Notes: generated from the sequence alone by a model not told the origin. Counted from the first letter of the stretch, positions 10,170-19,641 are shown. The stretch: DNA of 64,000 nucleotides from Lentisphaera marina (GCF_028745505.1 NZ_JAQZZL010000002.1:1364001-1428000), one strand, 5' to 3'. A program made the numbers and translations.

Positions 10170-10200
10170 TGACTCTTAGACAAGAGTCATTTCTTTTTTA
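10170..10200 (+). terminator. Intrinsic terminator after the alpha-mannosidase
   Basis: TGACTCTT (10170-10177), loop AGAC, AAGAGTCA (10182-10189), then a T-rich run TTTCTTTTTT. It separates the mannosidase from the sulfatase at 10244. It also shows that the upstream methionine at 10169, inside this hairpin, is not the sulfatase start. Confidence 0.82.
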
Positions 10201-10243
10201 CTGTGTATTTGTAATAAGAAATGACATCAAAAAGGAATCAAAT

Positions 10244-11830
10244 ATGAAAGGTTTTGCAACATTAATCTGTCTTCTGTTTAGCTTTACGACTTTGTTAGGC
10301 GAGTCAAAAAAGCCAAACATCATTTTCATTCTCGTGGATGATATGGGTTATAGTGATATAGGATGTTATGGTGGCGAAGTTAAAACTCCAAACCTCGACC
10401 GCCTGGCTCAAAACGGGCTGCGCTTTACCCAAATGCACAACACTTCAAAGTGTTTCCCTTCACGTGCGACATTACTTACTGGTCTATATGCTCAGGACTG
10501 TGGCATGTCCCAAAATTTCGAAAAATTCTCTAATGCCGTGACTTTAGCTGAAGTTTTAAAATCAGTGGGGTACCGCACTCTGGCATCGGGCAAACACCAT
10601 TCAAGAGAGTCTTTATTTGACCGTGGTTTCGATCGTTATTTTGGTCTTTTAGATGGTGCAACTAATCATTTCAATCCCGGATTAACTCGCGATGGTGATG
10701 TGAAACCCTCTCAGAAAAAATACGGCCAACGCCTTTGGGCCATCGATGATAAAGTTTTGAAGCCCTACACACCAAAAGAAAAAGACTTTTATTCAACCGA
10801 TTATTACACAAAGTATGCCATTGACTACTTGGAGGAATACAAAAATGAGGATAAGCCATTCTTTCTCTATTTGTCCTACACTGCACCGCATGACCCACTC
10901 CAGGCCTGGTGGGAAGATGTGGGAAAATATAAAGACACTTACAAAGTTGGTTACGAAGCCATTCGCTCTGCACGAATTGCTAAATTAAAGCAATTGGGCC
11001 TTATTCATTCCGATGTTTCAAAAGCGGTTCACAAACCCTGGGATTCACTGGATGAGAGAACTAAAGAAATCGAAGCCCGAAAAATGGCTATTTACGCCGC
11101 TATGATTGATCGTGTCGATCAGAAAATTGGTGAACTCATCACTAAACTCGAAGAGTTGGGTGAATTGAACAACACCTTGATCATGTTTGCTGCTGACAAT
11201 GGTAATTCTGCAGAAAATGCTGAGAAAAGTGTTCAGAAAGGAAATACTGTAGAAGATGGTTTTCCACTGGATAAAATTCATACTATCGAGTACTGGGCGT
11301 CTCTGGGGAAAAACTGGGCGAATGTGTCTAATACCCCTTACGTTTCATATAAAAACAGCAGTCGCGAAGGGGGTATATGTACACCATTCATTGCTCATTG
11401 GCCAAAAGGCATCGCTAAGCCTGGCTCAATTAATAAAAAGTTCACTGGGCATTTCATTGATGTCATGGCAACTATTGTTGATATTACCGGCGCTCAATAC
11501 CCTGCAGAGTTTAAAGGACAAGAAGTTAAGCCAATGGCTGGCGTGAGTTTTTTACCACAGTTGAAAGGAGACCTCAACTCTGTTCGCAACAAAAACATCT
11601 ACTGGCAATGGTCAGTTGGCAAGGCTGTTCGCCAAGGAAAATGGAAAGCAGTTGCAGGTGGTTCCAAATGGAGCTTATTCGATATGGAGCAAGATTGCAA
11701 CGAAACCAATGATCTCGCTAAAGATTTTCCCGAGAAACTTGAGTCAATGAAAAAGCAATGGCAGGATTGGTATGCATCAACGTCTGCTCCTGCGCTGAAG
11801 GCAAAGGGGAAAAAGAAGGGAAAGAAATAA
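10244..11830 (+). CDS. Secreted type I sulfatase (arylsulfatase-like) with Lys-rich tail
   Basis: A 528-residue protein counted from the ATG at 10244, which follows an AAGGA box and begins a clear signal peptide (MKGFATLICLLFSF, cleavage near residue 19). A longer in-frame start at 10169 is rejected because it falls in a terminator hairpin and would bury the signal peptide. The catalytic formylglycine site is C70 in CFPSR followed by ATLLTG; metal ligands include D32-D33 and the DN of AADNGN. It ends in KAKGKKKGKK. It is most similar within the window to the sulfatase at 17920 (shared SREGGICTPFIAHWPKG-type segment and D-x-V-D-x-I-G region). Substrate unknown; acts outside the cytoplasm. Confidence 0.93.
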   Translation: MKGFATLICLLFSFTTLLGESKKPNIIFILVDDMGYSDIGCYGGEVKTPNLDRLAQNGLRFTQMHNTSKCFPSRATLLTGLYAQDCGMSQNFEKFSNAVTLAEVLKSVGYRTLASGKHHSRESLFDRGFDRYFGLLDGATNHFNPGLTRDGDVKPSQKKYGQRLWAIDDKVLKPYTPKEKDFYSTDYYTKYAIDYLEEYKNEDKPFFLYLSYTAPHDPLQAWWEDVGKYKDTYKVGYEAIRSARIAKLKQLGLIHSDVSKAVHKPWDSLDERTKEIEARKMAIYAAMIDRVDQKIGELITKLEELGELNNTLIMFAADNGNSAENAEKSVQKGNTVEDGFPLDKIHTIEYWASLGKNWANVSNTPYVSYKNSSREGGICTPFIAHWPKGIAKPGSINKKFTGHFIDVMATIVDITGAQYPAEFKGQEVKPMAGVSFLPQLKGDLNSVRNKNIYWQWSVGKAVRQGKWKAVAGGSKWSLFDMEQDCNETNDLAKDFPEKLESMKKQWQDWYASTSAPALKAKGKKKGKK

Positions 11831-11843
11831 AGTTGCAGGCTGC

Positions 11844-12671
11844 TTAGCAATCAGGGAATGCTCGGTATTGAAGAGGAGTGACGCCAATAAACTTTTTGAA
11901 TTGTCGGCAAAAATCAGACACGTCGGGATAAGATAATTCAGCAGAAATTTCTAATACAGACCGCTTAGAATTCAAAAGTAATTCACGCGCTCGCTCAAGT
12001 CGTTTATTGATTATATAGCGCCCGGGAGAGGTGTGGGTGATTTCAGTGAATTTAAAACGAAAACTGGAAACACTCATAGCACAATAATTAGCTATGTCTT
12101 CGAGCTTTATTTTTGCTGATTGATGTTCGTCAAGATAGGCATCAACTTTACTTATCAATGGATCACTTTGCTCAGCATTCATAATGATTCGGCTAATAAA
12201 GGCTTGCATCTCATTAGAAATCTCCAAAAGCTTATCGTCGGAATATTCCATCATCATTTTTTTGATTTTCAGACAAGTCGCAATAAAGCGTTCGCCATCC
12301 CCATAATTTTTTAATATAGGATCACTTAAAACAGGGCTTTGACTCACGGTTTTAAGCAAGTCAAAGACCTGATGCGGAACAACCAAAACCGCCATTCGGG
12401 CTTGCTCATTCCAGCTGATCTTATGCCTTTGAGCTGGGAAACGTTGAACGATATCTCCTGATTCAAAAGGTATCTCCTGCCCACATGAAGTTTGGTAAAC
12501 ACCAGAACCATCGATCATGTACATGATGATATACTCACTAGTTTCAGCAACTTCCTGACCTATTTCTCTGATGCGAATTCCGCAACGAAGTTTAGGCAGG
12601 GAATTCTCTCCCGTAAACTCTTGTCGGTACAAGCGTCTTACAAAAAAAGGTTCTGTATTCTTATGTTTCAT
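11844..12671 (-). CDS. AraC-family transcriptional regulator
   Basis: A 275-residue protein. Residues about 30-110 look like a cupin-type sensor (MIDGSGVYQTSCGQEIPFESGDIVQRFP, only in outline). Residues about 175-272 hold the double helix-turn-helix of AraC regulators: IKLEDIANYCAMSVSSFRFKF, then VLEISAELSYPDVSDFCRQFKKFIGVTP is the second HTH in outline. It is convergent with the sulfatase at 10244 (13 bases apart) and divergent from the cyclase/TTT operon at 12936, which it probably activates. Repeats in the intervening 264 bases (12751-12889) are candidate binding sites. Confidence 0.9.
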   Translation of the reverse strand: MKHKNTEPFFVRRLYRQEFTGENSLPKLRCGIRIREIGQEVAETSEYIIMYMIDGSGVYQTSCGQEIPFESGDIVQRFPAQRHKISWNEQARMAVLVVPHQVFDLLKTVSQSPVLSDPILKNYGDGERFIATCLKIKKMMMEYSDDKLLEISNEMQAFISRIIMNAEQSDPLISKVDAYLDEHQSAKIKLEDIANYCAMSVSSFRFKFTEITHTSPGRYIINKRLERARELLLNSKRSVLEISAELSYPDVSDFCRQFKKFIGVTPLQYRAFPDC

Positions 12672-12750
12672 TGCGGAAGGCCTCTATATTTTCGAACACG
12701 GTTTATTAATCCTCTACTAAAGTCAAATAAACTTTTAGCTAAATAAAATA

Positions 12751-12889
12751 ATCATATATAACAAATATAATATTTTTAACTAAGCTCAATTATTGTAATT
12801 ATCTACTTTATATCATATATACAAAAATCACATATAACAATTTATATAACACAACTAACATTGTCCCTTATCAACATTGATATATGATG
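12751..12889. promoter_or_regulatory. Repeated ATCATATA boxes between the AraC gene and its divergent operon
   Basis: The AT-rich intergenic region 12672-12935 contains ATCATATATAACAAA at 12751-12765 and ATCATATATACAAAA at 12812-12826, 61 bases apart on the same strand. Related CATATAACAA is at 12831-12840 and TATATAACACAA at 12844-12855. An inverted ATCATATATCAA is at 12878-12889. AraC proteins usually bind paired direct repeats, so these are candidate operators. AT-richness raises the chance of accidental matches. Confidence 0.45.
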
Positions 12890-12935
12890 AGATAAGTCCA
12901 ACTCATCAATCCTTTAATACTTTGCCACATACAAT

Positions 12936-13589
12936 ATGAAATATCTCAGCCATTTCCTCAATAAAAACACCCCTTTATATGGGAACCGTAAAGAAAATTT
13001 AAGCATAGAAAATGCCAGCTGTATTTGCAGTGGTGCAGTGGCCAATTCTTTGAAAATATCTTTTAACAATCATGTCGGGACTCATATCGATTTGCCCAAG
13101 CACTTTGATGATAATGGCCCCCTTTTAAATGATTACCCAGCGGATTTTTGGAAGTTTAGCAGTATTGAACTTTTAGACCTTCCCTGCCAGGAAGAATATC
13201 TCATTTCCATAGCAGATTTAGAAGGTAAGATTTCTGAAAAAACAGATTTCCTCATCATTAGAACAGGTTTTGAAAAGTTTCGCTATGAGGAAGCCTACTG
13301 GAAACACAATCCAGGAGTCGATAATAAAGTGGGTCTTTGGCTACGAGAAAACTTTCCCCAACTACGAGCAATAGGTTTTGACTTTATATCACTCAACTGT
13401 TTTCAGAAACCTGACATTGGTACTATTTCTCATCGTGAATTTCTCTCTATCGACTACACTGGTCATCCGATTCTTATCGTAGAAGACATGAAATTAGCAG
13501 AAATTACTGGACCGATAGATTCTTTAGTCGTAGCGCCATTACTGCTTGATAAAGCCGACGGCGTACCCGTAACTATTTTTGCCTTTTAA
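12936..13589 (+). CDS. Cyclase-family metal-dependent hydrolase (kynurenine formamidase-like fold)
   Basis: A 217-residue cytoplasmic protein with the HxGTHxD signature of the cyclase/arylformamidase family (H46, H50 and D52 in HVGTHIDLPKHF), which binds the catalytic metal. Length is normal for the family. Members hydrolyse N-formyl amides, cyclic amides or carboxylate esters. Here it is the first gene of an operon with an unknown barrel-like protein and a tripartite carboxylate transporter, so a role on an imported carboxylate or lactone-like compound is more plausible than tryptophan degradation. No clear ribosome-binding site precedes the ATG. Confidence 0.82.
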   Translation: MKYLSHFLNKNTPLYGNRKENLSIENASCICSGAVANSLKISFNNHVGTHIDLPKHFDDNGPLLNDYPADFWKFSSIELLDLPCQEEYLISIADLEGKISEKTDFLIIRTGFEKFRYEEAYWKHNPGVDNKVGLWLRENFPQLRAIGFDFISLNCFQKPDIGTISHREFLSIDYTGHPILIVEDMKLAEITGPIDSLVVAPLLLDKADGVPVTIFAF

Positions 13590-13610
13590 TCAATTCAATC
13601 AGGACAAGTC

Positions 13611-14972
13611 ATGAAGACCAATGGAATCACCATAATGCCCGAATATATACAAAGTGAAGGTATCGAGGCTATCCTTAATCGTTGTGAAGAAGCGGGCATT
13701 CGCCAAATTGCGACCTCACCGTATTACATGCATGAGGCTGAAGAAGGTTGCGGTTACCGCGAACCACCTATTGACGCCGGTAGTGGCAAAGTTAGATTAC
13801 TGGACCGTCCATTGTGGGGAAAGAATGAGGTATGGTTTACCGTAACGCCATCCTTCAAACCGAACATTTCTCTATATGAGGGTTTGGCTTATGAACCCAT
13901 GCCCTGTGAAACCGAACCTGGCACATTACTGCATTATTTTATCGATGCTGCTGCCGAACGTGGTATCGAAGTGTATTTTCAAATTATGGCAGCGATTCCA
14001 CCGGCTTTGCGTGTGCAAGATGGTAACCCGTTGCCAGCCGACCTCCCCTTGTTACCTGATGGCAGTTCACTTAACAAGCCTCTGGCTCGTAACGGCTCTT
14101 TGGCTTCGTCAGAATTATTGAAATACACTCAATCCCTAAGTTGTGATCTAATCGAACAATACCCAAAACTGGCAGGAATTCGTTTCGATTGGCCGGAATA
14201 TCCCTGCTACCACCTGGATGCAACATTCACTGATTTTAATCCGCAAGTACGCCCGATTGCCGAAGCTGCGGGTTTTGACTTCGACAAGGTTCAACAGACC
14301 GTTGACAAACTGTGGCAGCGACTGAAAAATCTCTCCAACGCAGATTTGGATGTAGACAGTCTTTTTGACTTATCCGACGACCTGCACACTATTGAACAAT
14401 GGCAGCGCATGAAGGCCTATTTGGCGACACGATACAATCAAGCCCTGTGCGAATCCGTGCAAAAGAAGGGTAAAAAAGCCATCTTACATGCCTTTCCACC
14501 TCCTTTTTCCGGTCTGACCGGCTTCGACTTTGCTCAGTGCCATGAACTTGCCGATGGCATTGGTATGAAACTTTACACCATGCATCTACCAATGATTATG
14601 AATCATTATGGCAAACAATTAATGCAATGGAACCCTCATCTCAATGAAGAACGTTTAACAGCTAGCCTTAATCGATGGCTGGATCTCACCGATAAGCCGC
14701 TTAAGTCCTTAGCTGATTATGCCTACCCACAACCGGAAAAACCGCATCAGGTAGATTACACCGCACAGATCCGCAAAATCCAGGCTGCAAGATCCCGCTC
14801 TAGCAAAATCCACACAATGGTTCATACTTATGGGCCGGTATCCGACTTCGCGGAACGCCTCGCTCTTTCTCTGAATCATTCTCCAGATGGTATTTGGCTG
14901 AATCGATACTGTTACCTAGATGACACGAAACACTCTATACTTGTCGAAACAATGGAAGGAGTCACTAATTAA
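13611..14972 (+). CDS. Uncharacterised protein, possibly TIM-barrel hydrolase
   Basis: A 453-residue cytoplasmic protein (no signal peptide) that I do not recognise. Its pattern of short hydrophobic strands ending in charged or aromatic residues (GIRQIATSPYYMHE, GIEVYFQIMAA, LAGIRFDWPEYP, KAILHAFPPPF, DGIGMKLYTMH) resembles an (alpha/beta)8 barrel as in glycoside hydrolases or sugar isomerases. The EYP after RFDW and the acidic residues near strand ends could be catalytic, but this is not established. It sits 21 bases after the cyclase gene and its stop codon directly abuts the ATG of the TctC-TctB gene, so it belongs to the same operon and probably processes the transported compound. Confidence 0.6.
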   Translation: MKTNGITIMPEYIQSEGIEAILNRCEEAGIRQIATSPYYMHEAEEGCGYREPPIDAGSGKVRLLDRPLWGKNEVWFTVTPSFKPNISLYEGLAYEPMPCETEPGTLLHYFIDAAAERGIEVYFQIMAAIPPALRVQDGNPLPADLPLLPDGSSLNKPLARNGSLASSELLKYTQSLSCDLIEQYPKLAGIRFDWPEYPCYHLDATFTDFNPQVRPIAEAAGFDFDKVQQTVDKLWQRLKNLSNADLDVDSLFDLSDDLHTIEQWQRMKAYLATRYNQALCESVQKKGKKAILHAFPPPFSGLTGFDFAQCHELADGIGMKLYTMHLPMIMNHYGKQLMQWNPHLNEERLTASLNRWLDLTDKPLKSLADYAYPQPEKPHQVDYTAQIRKIQAARSRSSKIHTMVHTYGPVSDFAERLALSLNHSPDGIWLNRYCYLDDTKHSILVETMEGVTN

Positions 14973-16358
14973 ATGAGACTCATCAAATATTTTCTAAGGG
15001 TACCGGATCGCCTTATAGGACGATCAATATTTATGATATTGGCCACTTTGTGCATGACAGTAAGCTATGGACAAGATGCTGAGTGGCCTCAGCGTCCGGT
15101 TCGTGTCATTGTTCCCTTCAAGGCGGGCGGTGGCAGTGATACCTTGGTGCGTGTACTGCAGAAGTCTTTCCAGGACAATGACACCCTGCCCCACGGCATG
15201 GCGGTGATCAATGTTGGTGGCCATTATTCTGCGGGCTGCAGGAAAGCACTCCATGAGGCACCAGATGGTTATAATTTCCTAGTTGTACACCGAGCAATGA
15301 TGGGTGGCAAGGCGACTGGAATCATTGATTTCGGTCATGAAGATTTCGAAGCTGTGGCAGAGGCCTCCAGCTTCTCCCTCGTTTTAGCTGTAGGACGCGA
15401 TGCGCCATGGCAGACCCTTGACGACTTGCTCGATGATGCACTTAAACGGCCAGGTGAAATTGTCTTTGGTTGTAACAAGGGAGCACTCAATCATATGGCC
15501 GGCGTATCAATTGAGGGAATTCGTCCCGGTGCCGCATTCAATTACGTTCAAATTGGTGGCGGTGCAGCTAATTTTGATCAAATCAAAGGTGGACACGTAT
15601 CAGTCAGTGTCTTCGGTGCCTCTGAGTATGTGAGTTTCAAGGACGATCTGAGACCATTGGCCTATACAGGTTCAAGTCGACACCCATCCATACCGGAGAT
15701 CCCAACATTAAAGGAACTTGGGCACGACCTCACCTTTTCTATTGGCAGTTGGTGGTTTGCACCAAAGTCGACGCCACAAGTGGCTATTGATGGCATGGCA
15801 AATGCCCTTGAGCAGGCAATGAACGACCCCGAGGTCCAGGAACAATTAATAAATAGAGCCTACGATGCCAGTTTTTTCCGTGGAGATGAATTTACTTCAC
15901 GCCTGAATAGTAATTGGCAGCAAGTGCAGGAAATCGCGCCGAAGATGAATGTGGGCGTCGGTAGCTTTGTCGTTCCTTCACTGATTATCGGAACGACCTG
16001 TTTACTGATCTTTATGGTGATTATCAGTCACTTGCGGGAGAAGCGACACCAGCGAATTGACGCCGAAAATAATACTGAACTTGAGGATGATAGTGAAGCA
16101 TCCTCCTTTATTCCGCGACCATGGCTCGCCTTTGGCTATCTCGCTATGACAATCCTTTATACAATTCTCCTGGCTTTGCGCATCAGTGGCTTTGCTGTCT
16201 TGAGCTCAGTCTTTGTCTTTTTGGGAATTGCTCTATTGCTTCGATTCAATAAGACTCAGTTGTGGGTCGCTTTAGCATTGGCATTGATCATGGGCTTTGG
16301 CTGTGAGTACTTATTCACCGAGATCTTTACTTTAGATTTACCCACAGGAGCTGCATAA
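14973..16358 (+). CDS. TctC-TctB fusion of a tripartite tricarboxylate transporter
   Basis: A 461-residue protein. After a signal-anchor (about residues 1-33), residues about 35-325 are a TctC/BugT-type solute-binding protein (WPQRPVRVIVPFKAGGGSD, PDGYNFLVVH, IPEIPTLKELG). Residues about 328-461 add four predicted membrane helices (VPSLIIGTTCLLIFM; LAFGYLAMTILYTILLAL; GFAVLSSVFVFLGIALLL; LWVALALALIMGFG) as in TctB, the small membrane subunit. In most genomes these are separate genes. The last A of its stop codon is the first base of the TctA start (16358), so translation is coupled. It should bind a carboxylate outside the membrane and pass it to TctA. Confidence 0.85.
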   Translation: MRLIKYFLRVPDRLIGRSIFMILATLCMTVSYGQDAEWPQRPVRVIVPFKAGGGSDTLVRVLQKSFQDNDTLPHGMAVINVGGHYSAGCRKALHEAPDGYNFLVVHRAMMGGKATGIIDFGHEDFEAVAEASSFSLVLAVGRDAPWQTLDDLLDDALKRPGEIVFGCNKGALNHMAGVSIEGIRPGAAFNYVQIGGGAANFDQIKGGHVSVSVFGASEYVSFKDDLRPLAYTGSSRHPSIPEIPTLKELGHDLTFSIGSWWFAPKSTPQVAIDGMANALEQAMNDPEVQEQLINRAYDASFFRGDEFTSRLNSNWQQVQEIAPKMNVGVGSFVVPSLIIGTTCLLIFMVIISHLREKRHQRIDAENNTELEDDSEASSFIPRPWLAFGYLAMTILYTILLALRISGFAVLSSVFVFLGIALLLRFNKTQLWVALALALIMGFGCEYLFTEIFTLDLPTGAA

Positions 16359-17866
16359 TGAACGATCTGATACAGGCCACCGGCGAACTCTTTTCTTTTC
16401 TGCCCTTACTATTTCTGTTTATCGGAGTATTGCTGGGCATTGTGGGAGGGGCTTTGCCTGGCATTACCGGCGCCATGATGATTGCGCTCTGCCTCCCCTT
16501 AACATTTACGATGGAGCCGACAAATGCACTGACATTATTGATTAGCATCTATGTCGGTGCGATAAGTGGTGGGCTCATTACCGCTACGCTAATGCGAATG
16601 CCGGGGACACCGGCGGCTGTTATGACCACGCTGGATGGTTATCCTTTGGCACAGAGTGGACAACCTGGCCGGGCACTCGGCTTGAGTATCACGGCTTCCT
16701 TTGTTGGCGGCCTAATCTCATTCATTTTCCTTGTCCTCTTATCGCGACCCTTATCTGAGTTCGCCAGCCGATTTGGCCCATACGAACTCTTCTCCTTAGT
16801 GATGATGGCCTTGGTATTAATGGCCTCAGTCAGTCAGGGCTCAATGCTCAAAGGGCTGCTATCCGGCTTCCTCGGAATGGTAGTTGCAATTCCCGGCACA
16901 GATCCCTCCACGGGCTTCCCGCGACTCACCTTCGGTGTAACTGAAATGAACAGTGGGTTCGGCATGCTACCGGTATTAATAGGGGTGTATTGTATTAGCC
17001 AATTACTTAAGGATATCGTGGAAATCGGCCGCAAGCCTGTATCGTCCAATGCGACTAAGACGGGCATATTTATGAAACTGAAAGATTGGAAAGATCAAGC
17101 CGTCAACCTTATACGTTCCTCGCTCATCGGAACCTGGATAGGTATCCTGCCTGGCATTGGTGCCAACATCGGCTCGGTCGTGGCCTATTCGGCAGCTCAA
17201 AAAATGTCTAAAACACCCGAGAAATTCGGCAAGGGCTCAGAAGAAGGCATCGTCGCTTCAGAGGCAGCCAACAACGCCACTGTTGGCGGTGCTTTGATTC
17301 CACTGATCGCCATGGGCATTCCCGGAAGCGTCATCGACGCCATTCTGATTGGAGCATTGATGATCCACGGCATCACGCCAGGACCCTTGCTGTTTAAGCA
17401 GGAACCACAATTAGTGTACGGCATGATGTCGGCCTATTTTATCGCCAATATCATCATGTTTGTACTGATGATCCTACTGGCAGCAAGGATTGCCAAACTG
17501 ATGTTTGTTAATCGCGCCTGGGTCTTACCGCCGATTACGGTACTGTGTATTCTAGGTGCTTACGCAACCAGCAACAGTTTCTTCTCGGTTTGGGTGATGT
17601 TCGCTTTTGGCGTATTTGGCTATTTCTTGGACCGTTGGGGAGTGCCATTGGGACCCTTTGTGATTGGATTCGTATTAGCCCCCATCGCCGAAACAAAACT
17701 ACGCTCAGGTCTTGGTATTCATAGGGGAGACATCACGCCCTTGTTCACCAGCCCGCTCAGCTTGACCTTCTTAATCCTATCCGCTGTGTTGTTATTCTGG
17801 CCCATATTGAAACCCCTATGGGGAAAACTAAAAGATAGATCGCAAAAGACCCCAAGCCCATCATAA
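16358..17866 (+). CDS. tctA: TctA large membrane subunit of tripartite tricarboxylate transporter
   Basis: A 502-residue membrane protein with about 11-12 hydrophobic segments. The two family motifs are visible: GGALPGITGAMM with CLPLTF near residues 29-50, and GILPGIGANIGSVVAYSAA near residues 265-285, followed by VASEAANNATVGGALIP. Length is typical of TctA (about 500). It forms the ion-coupled transport channel of the TTT system together with the TctB part of the preceding fusion. Codon use is GC-richer than flanking genes; a hand count gives 36 of 60 G+C for 16561-16620, against 22 of 60 for 24661-24720. Confidence 0.93.
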   Translation: MNDLIQATGELFSFLPLLFLFIGVLLGIVGGALPGITGAMMIALCLPLTFTMEPTNALTLLISIYVGAISGGLITATLMRMPGTPAAVMTTLDGYPLAQSGQPGRALGLSITASFVGGLISFIFLVLLSRPLSEFASRFGPYELFSLVMMALVLMASVSQGSMLKGLLSGFLGMVVAIPGTDPSTGFPRLTFGVTEMNSGFGMLPVLIGVYCISQLLKDIVEIGRKPVSSNATKTGIFMKLKDWKDQAVNLIRSSLIGTWIGILPGIGANIGSVVAYSAAQKMSKTPEKFGKGSEEGIVASEAANNATVGGALIPLIAMGIPGSVIDAILIGALMIHGITPGPLLFKQEPQLVYGMMSAYFIANIIMFVLMILLAARIAKLMFVNRAWVLPPITVLCILGAYATSNSFFSVWVMFAFGVFGYFLDRWGVPLGPFVIGFVLAPIAETKLRSGLGIHRGDITPLFTSPLSLTFLILSAVLLFWPILKPLWGKLKDRSQKTPSPS

Positions 17867-17919
17867 GACATTCTTTTATTATCTAACTTTCCTAATTAAT
17901 TGATTTATAAGGAGAAAAA

Positions 17920-19641
17920 GTGAAAAACAATCCCTTGAAAAATGTATCCCGTTTAATCTTTGCGGCTGCCTTGCTAACAACGCTAATCGGCTGCCAATCA
18001 ACACAAAATGCAAGCCACAAAACTGAAGCTAAGAACAAACAGCCCAATATCATTGTGATTATGGTCGACGACCTGGGGTATTCGGATCTGGGGAGCTTTG
18101 GCGGTGAAATCGAAACACCTCACTTGGACAGCTTGGCCGAGGATGGTTTGCGCATGACGCAGTTTTACAATTCGGCCCGTTGCTGCCCGTCACGTGTCAG
18201 TTTGCTAACTGGACTGCACCCCCAACAGGCAGGCATTGGCAATATGCTAATTGATCGTGGCTTCCCTGGGTATCGCGGTGTGATAGCCGACCACTGTGTC
18301 ATGGTTCCCCAGCTGCTGCGTGAAGCTAATTACTTCACCGCTGTCTCCGGCAAGTGGCATGTCAATGTGCCAGGACCAATGTCGCGAGGTGTGGATGCTT
18401 ATTACGGCTTCAAGAACATGCGTGCGCACAGCGAAGACTCCTGGGACGAAGGAGCATTCATTCGTCTACCCGAGGGAGAAGACAAGCGCTCTTACAAACC
18501 GGGCACTTTTTATGCTACAGATGCCATTACAGACCATGCGATTGATTTCCTCGCCGAAGCTCGTGAGCGCAAGCAACCCTGCTTTCTCTATATGGCATAT
18601 AATGCACCACATTTCCCCTTGCACGCCCCTAAGGAATTGATCGATAAGTACCAGAAGACTTACGAAAAAGGCTGGGATAAAATTCGCGAACAACGCTATC
18701 AACGTATGCAAAAAATGGGACTAGTGAGCAAGCATTGGCCACTCACACCCAGAAGTATCGTTCTTCCCAACCGAATATCGGATGCACAAGGTCTTAGCAA
18801 TACGCGCGTACCAGCATGGGATAGCCTGGATGAGGAGCGTCGCATTGATTTGGCTAGACGTATGGCCACTTATGCGGCCATGGTCGATTCAATTGATCAA
18901 AATATCGGCCGAATGATTGACGACTTAGAAAAGGCCGGCGAATTGGATAATACGCTGATTTTATTCTTTTCCGATAATGGCGCCTCAGGCGAACATGTAC
19001 CTTTTGGTTTTGATATTCCCCCGGGAGAAAACAAATTCAACAAAGTCCCCATTTTAAACACAGGCAAGGCACTGGATAACATGGGCCAAGCAGGTACTTA
19101 CATGGGCTATGGCACCGGTTGGGCTTGCGCCAGTAATACCCCCTTGAGTTTTTATAAGCGTTATGTGCATGAAGGGGGCATATCAACACCCTTTATTGCC
19201 CATTGGCCCAAAGGTATCCGTCGATCTGGAGAAATCGATAGACAGCCCGCTCATATCACCGACATCATGGCCACTTGTGTGGATATCAGCGGTGCGAACT
19301 ACCCTAGACAATTTAACGGCAATAAGATCCTGCCAATGGAAGGACTGAGCTTGATGCCGATCTTCAAAGGCGAGAAGGCACCCCCACGTACTTTATGCTT
19401 CGACCATGAAAACACACGAGCCGTTCGCCAAGGAAAATGGAAGCTGGTTAAACTACGAGAAGAAGCTTGGGAGTTGTACGATATGGAACAGGACCGCGTT
19501 GAAATGAATAACCTTGCGAAAAAGCATCCTCAACGTGTTGAAGAAATGGCTGCTATTTGGAAAGTCTGGGCCAAGCGCTGCCAGGTCTTGCCTGGCCCGA
19601 TATTCCCAAAATCAATTCCTGCCCCACCCGGGAAGCAATAA
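17920..19641 (+). CDS. Lipoprotein type I sulfatase (arylsulfatase-like)
   Basis: A 573-residue protein starting at GTG 17920, preceded by AAGGAGAAAA, an excellent ribosome-binding site. A lipoprotein signal ends in LIGC (lipidated C25). The formylglycine site is C88 in CCPSR followed by VSLLTG; D50-D51 and the DN of FSDNGAS are metal ligands. It ends without the lysine tail found on many neighbours. Located 53 bases after tctA and probably co-transcribed, which links desulfation of a substrate to carboxylate uptake. Closest relative in the window is 10244-11830. Substrate unknown. Confidence 0.93.
   Translation: MKNNPLKNVSRLIFAAALLTTLIGCQSTQNASHKTEAKNKQPNIIVIMVDDLGYSDLGSFGGEIETPHLDSLAEDGLRMTQFYNSARCCPSRVSLLTGLHPQQAGIGNMLIDRGFPGYRGVIADHCVMVPQLLREANYFTAVSGKWHVNVPGPMSRGVDAYYGFKNMRAHSEDSWDEGAFIRLPEGEDKRSYKPGTFYATDAITDHAIDFLAEARERKQPCFLYMAYNAPHFPLHAPKELIDKYQKTYEKGWDKIREQRYQRMQKMGLVSKHWPLTPRSIVLPNRISDAQGLSNTRVPAWDSLDEERRIDLARRMATYAAMVDSIDQNIGRMIDDLEKAGELDNTLILFFSDNGASGEHVPFGFDIPPGENKFNKVPILNTGKALDNMGQAGTYMGYGTGWACASNTPLSFYKRYVHEGGISTPFIAHWPKGIRRSGEIDRQPAHITDIMATCVDISGANYPRQFNGNKILPMEGLSLMPIFKGEKAPPRTLCFDHENTRAVRQGKWKLVKLREEAWELYDMEQDRVEMNNLAKKHPQRVEEMAAIWKVWAKRCQVLPGPIFPKSIPAPPGKQ

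Noticed and set aside
10169..10243. Upstream start extending the 10244 sulfatase by 25 residues
   Set aside because: It lies in a terminator hairpin, has no ribosome-binding site, and would hide a good signal peptide.
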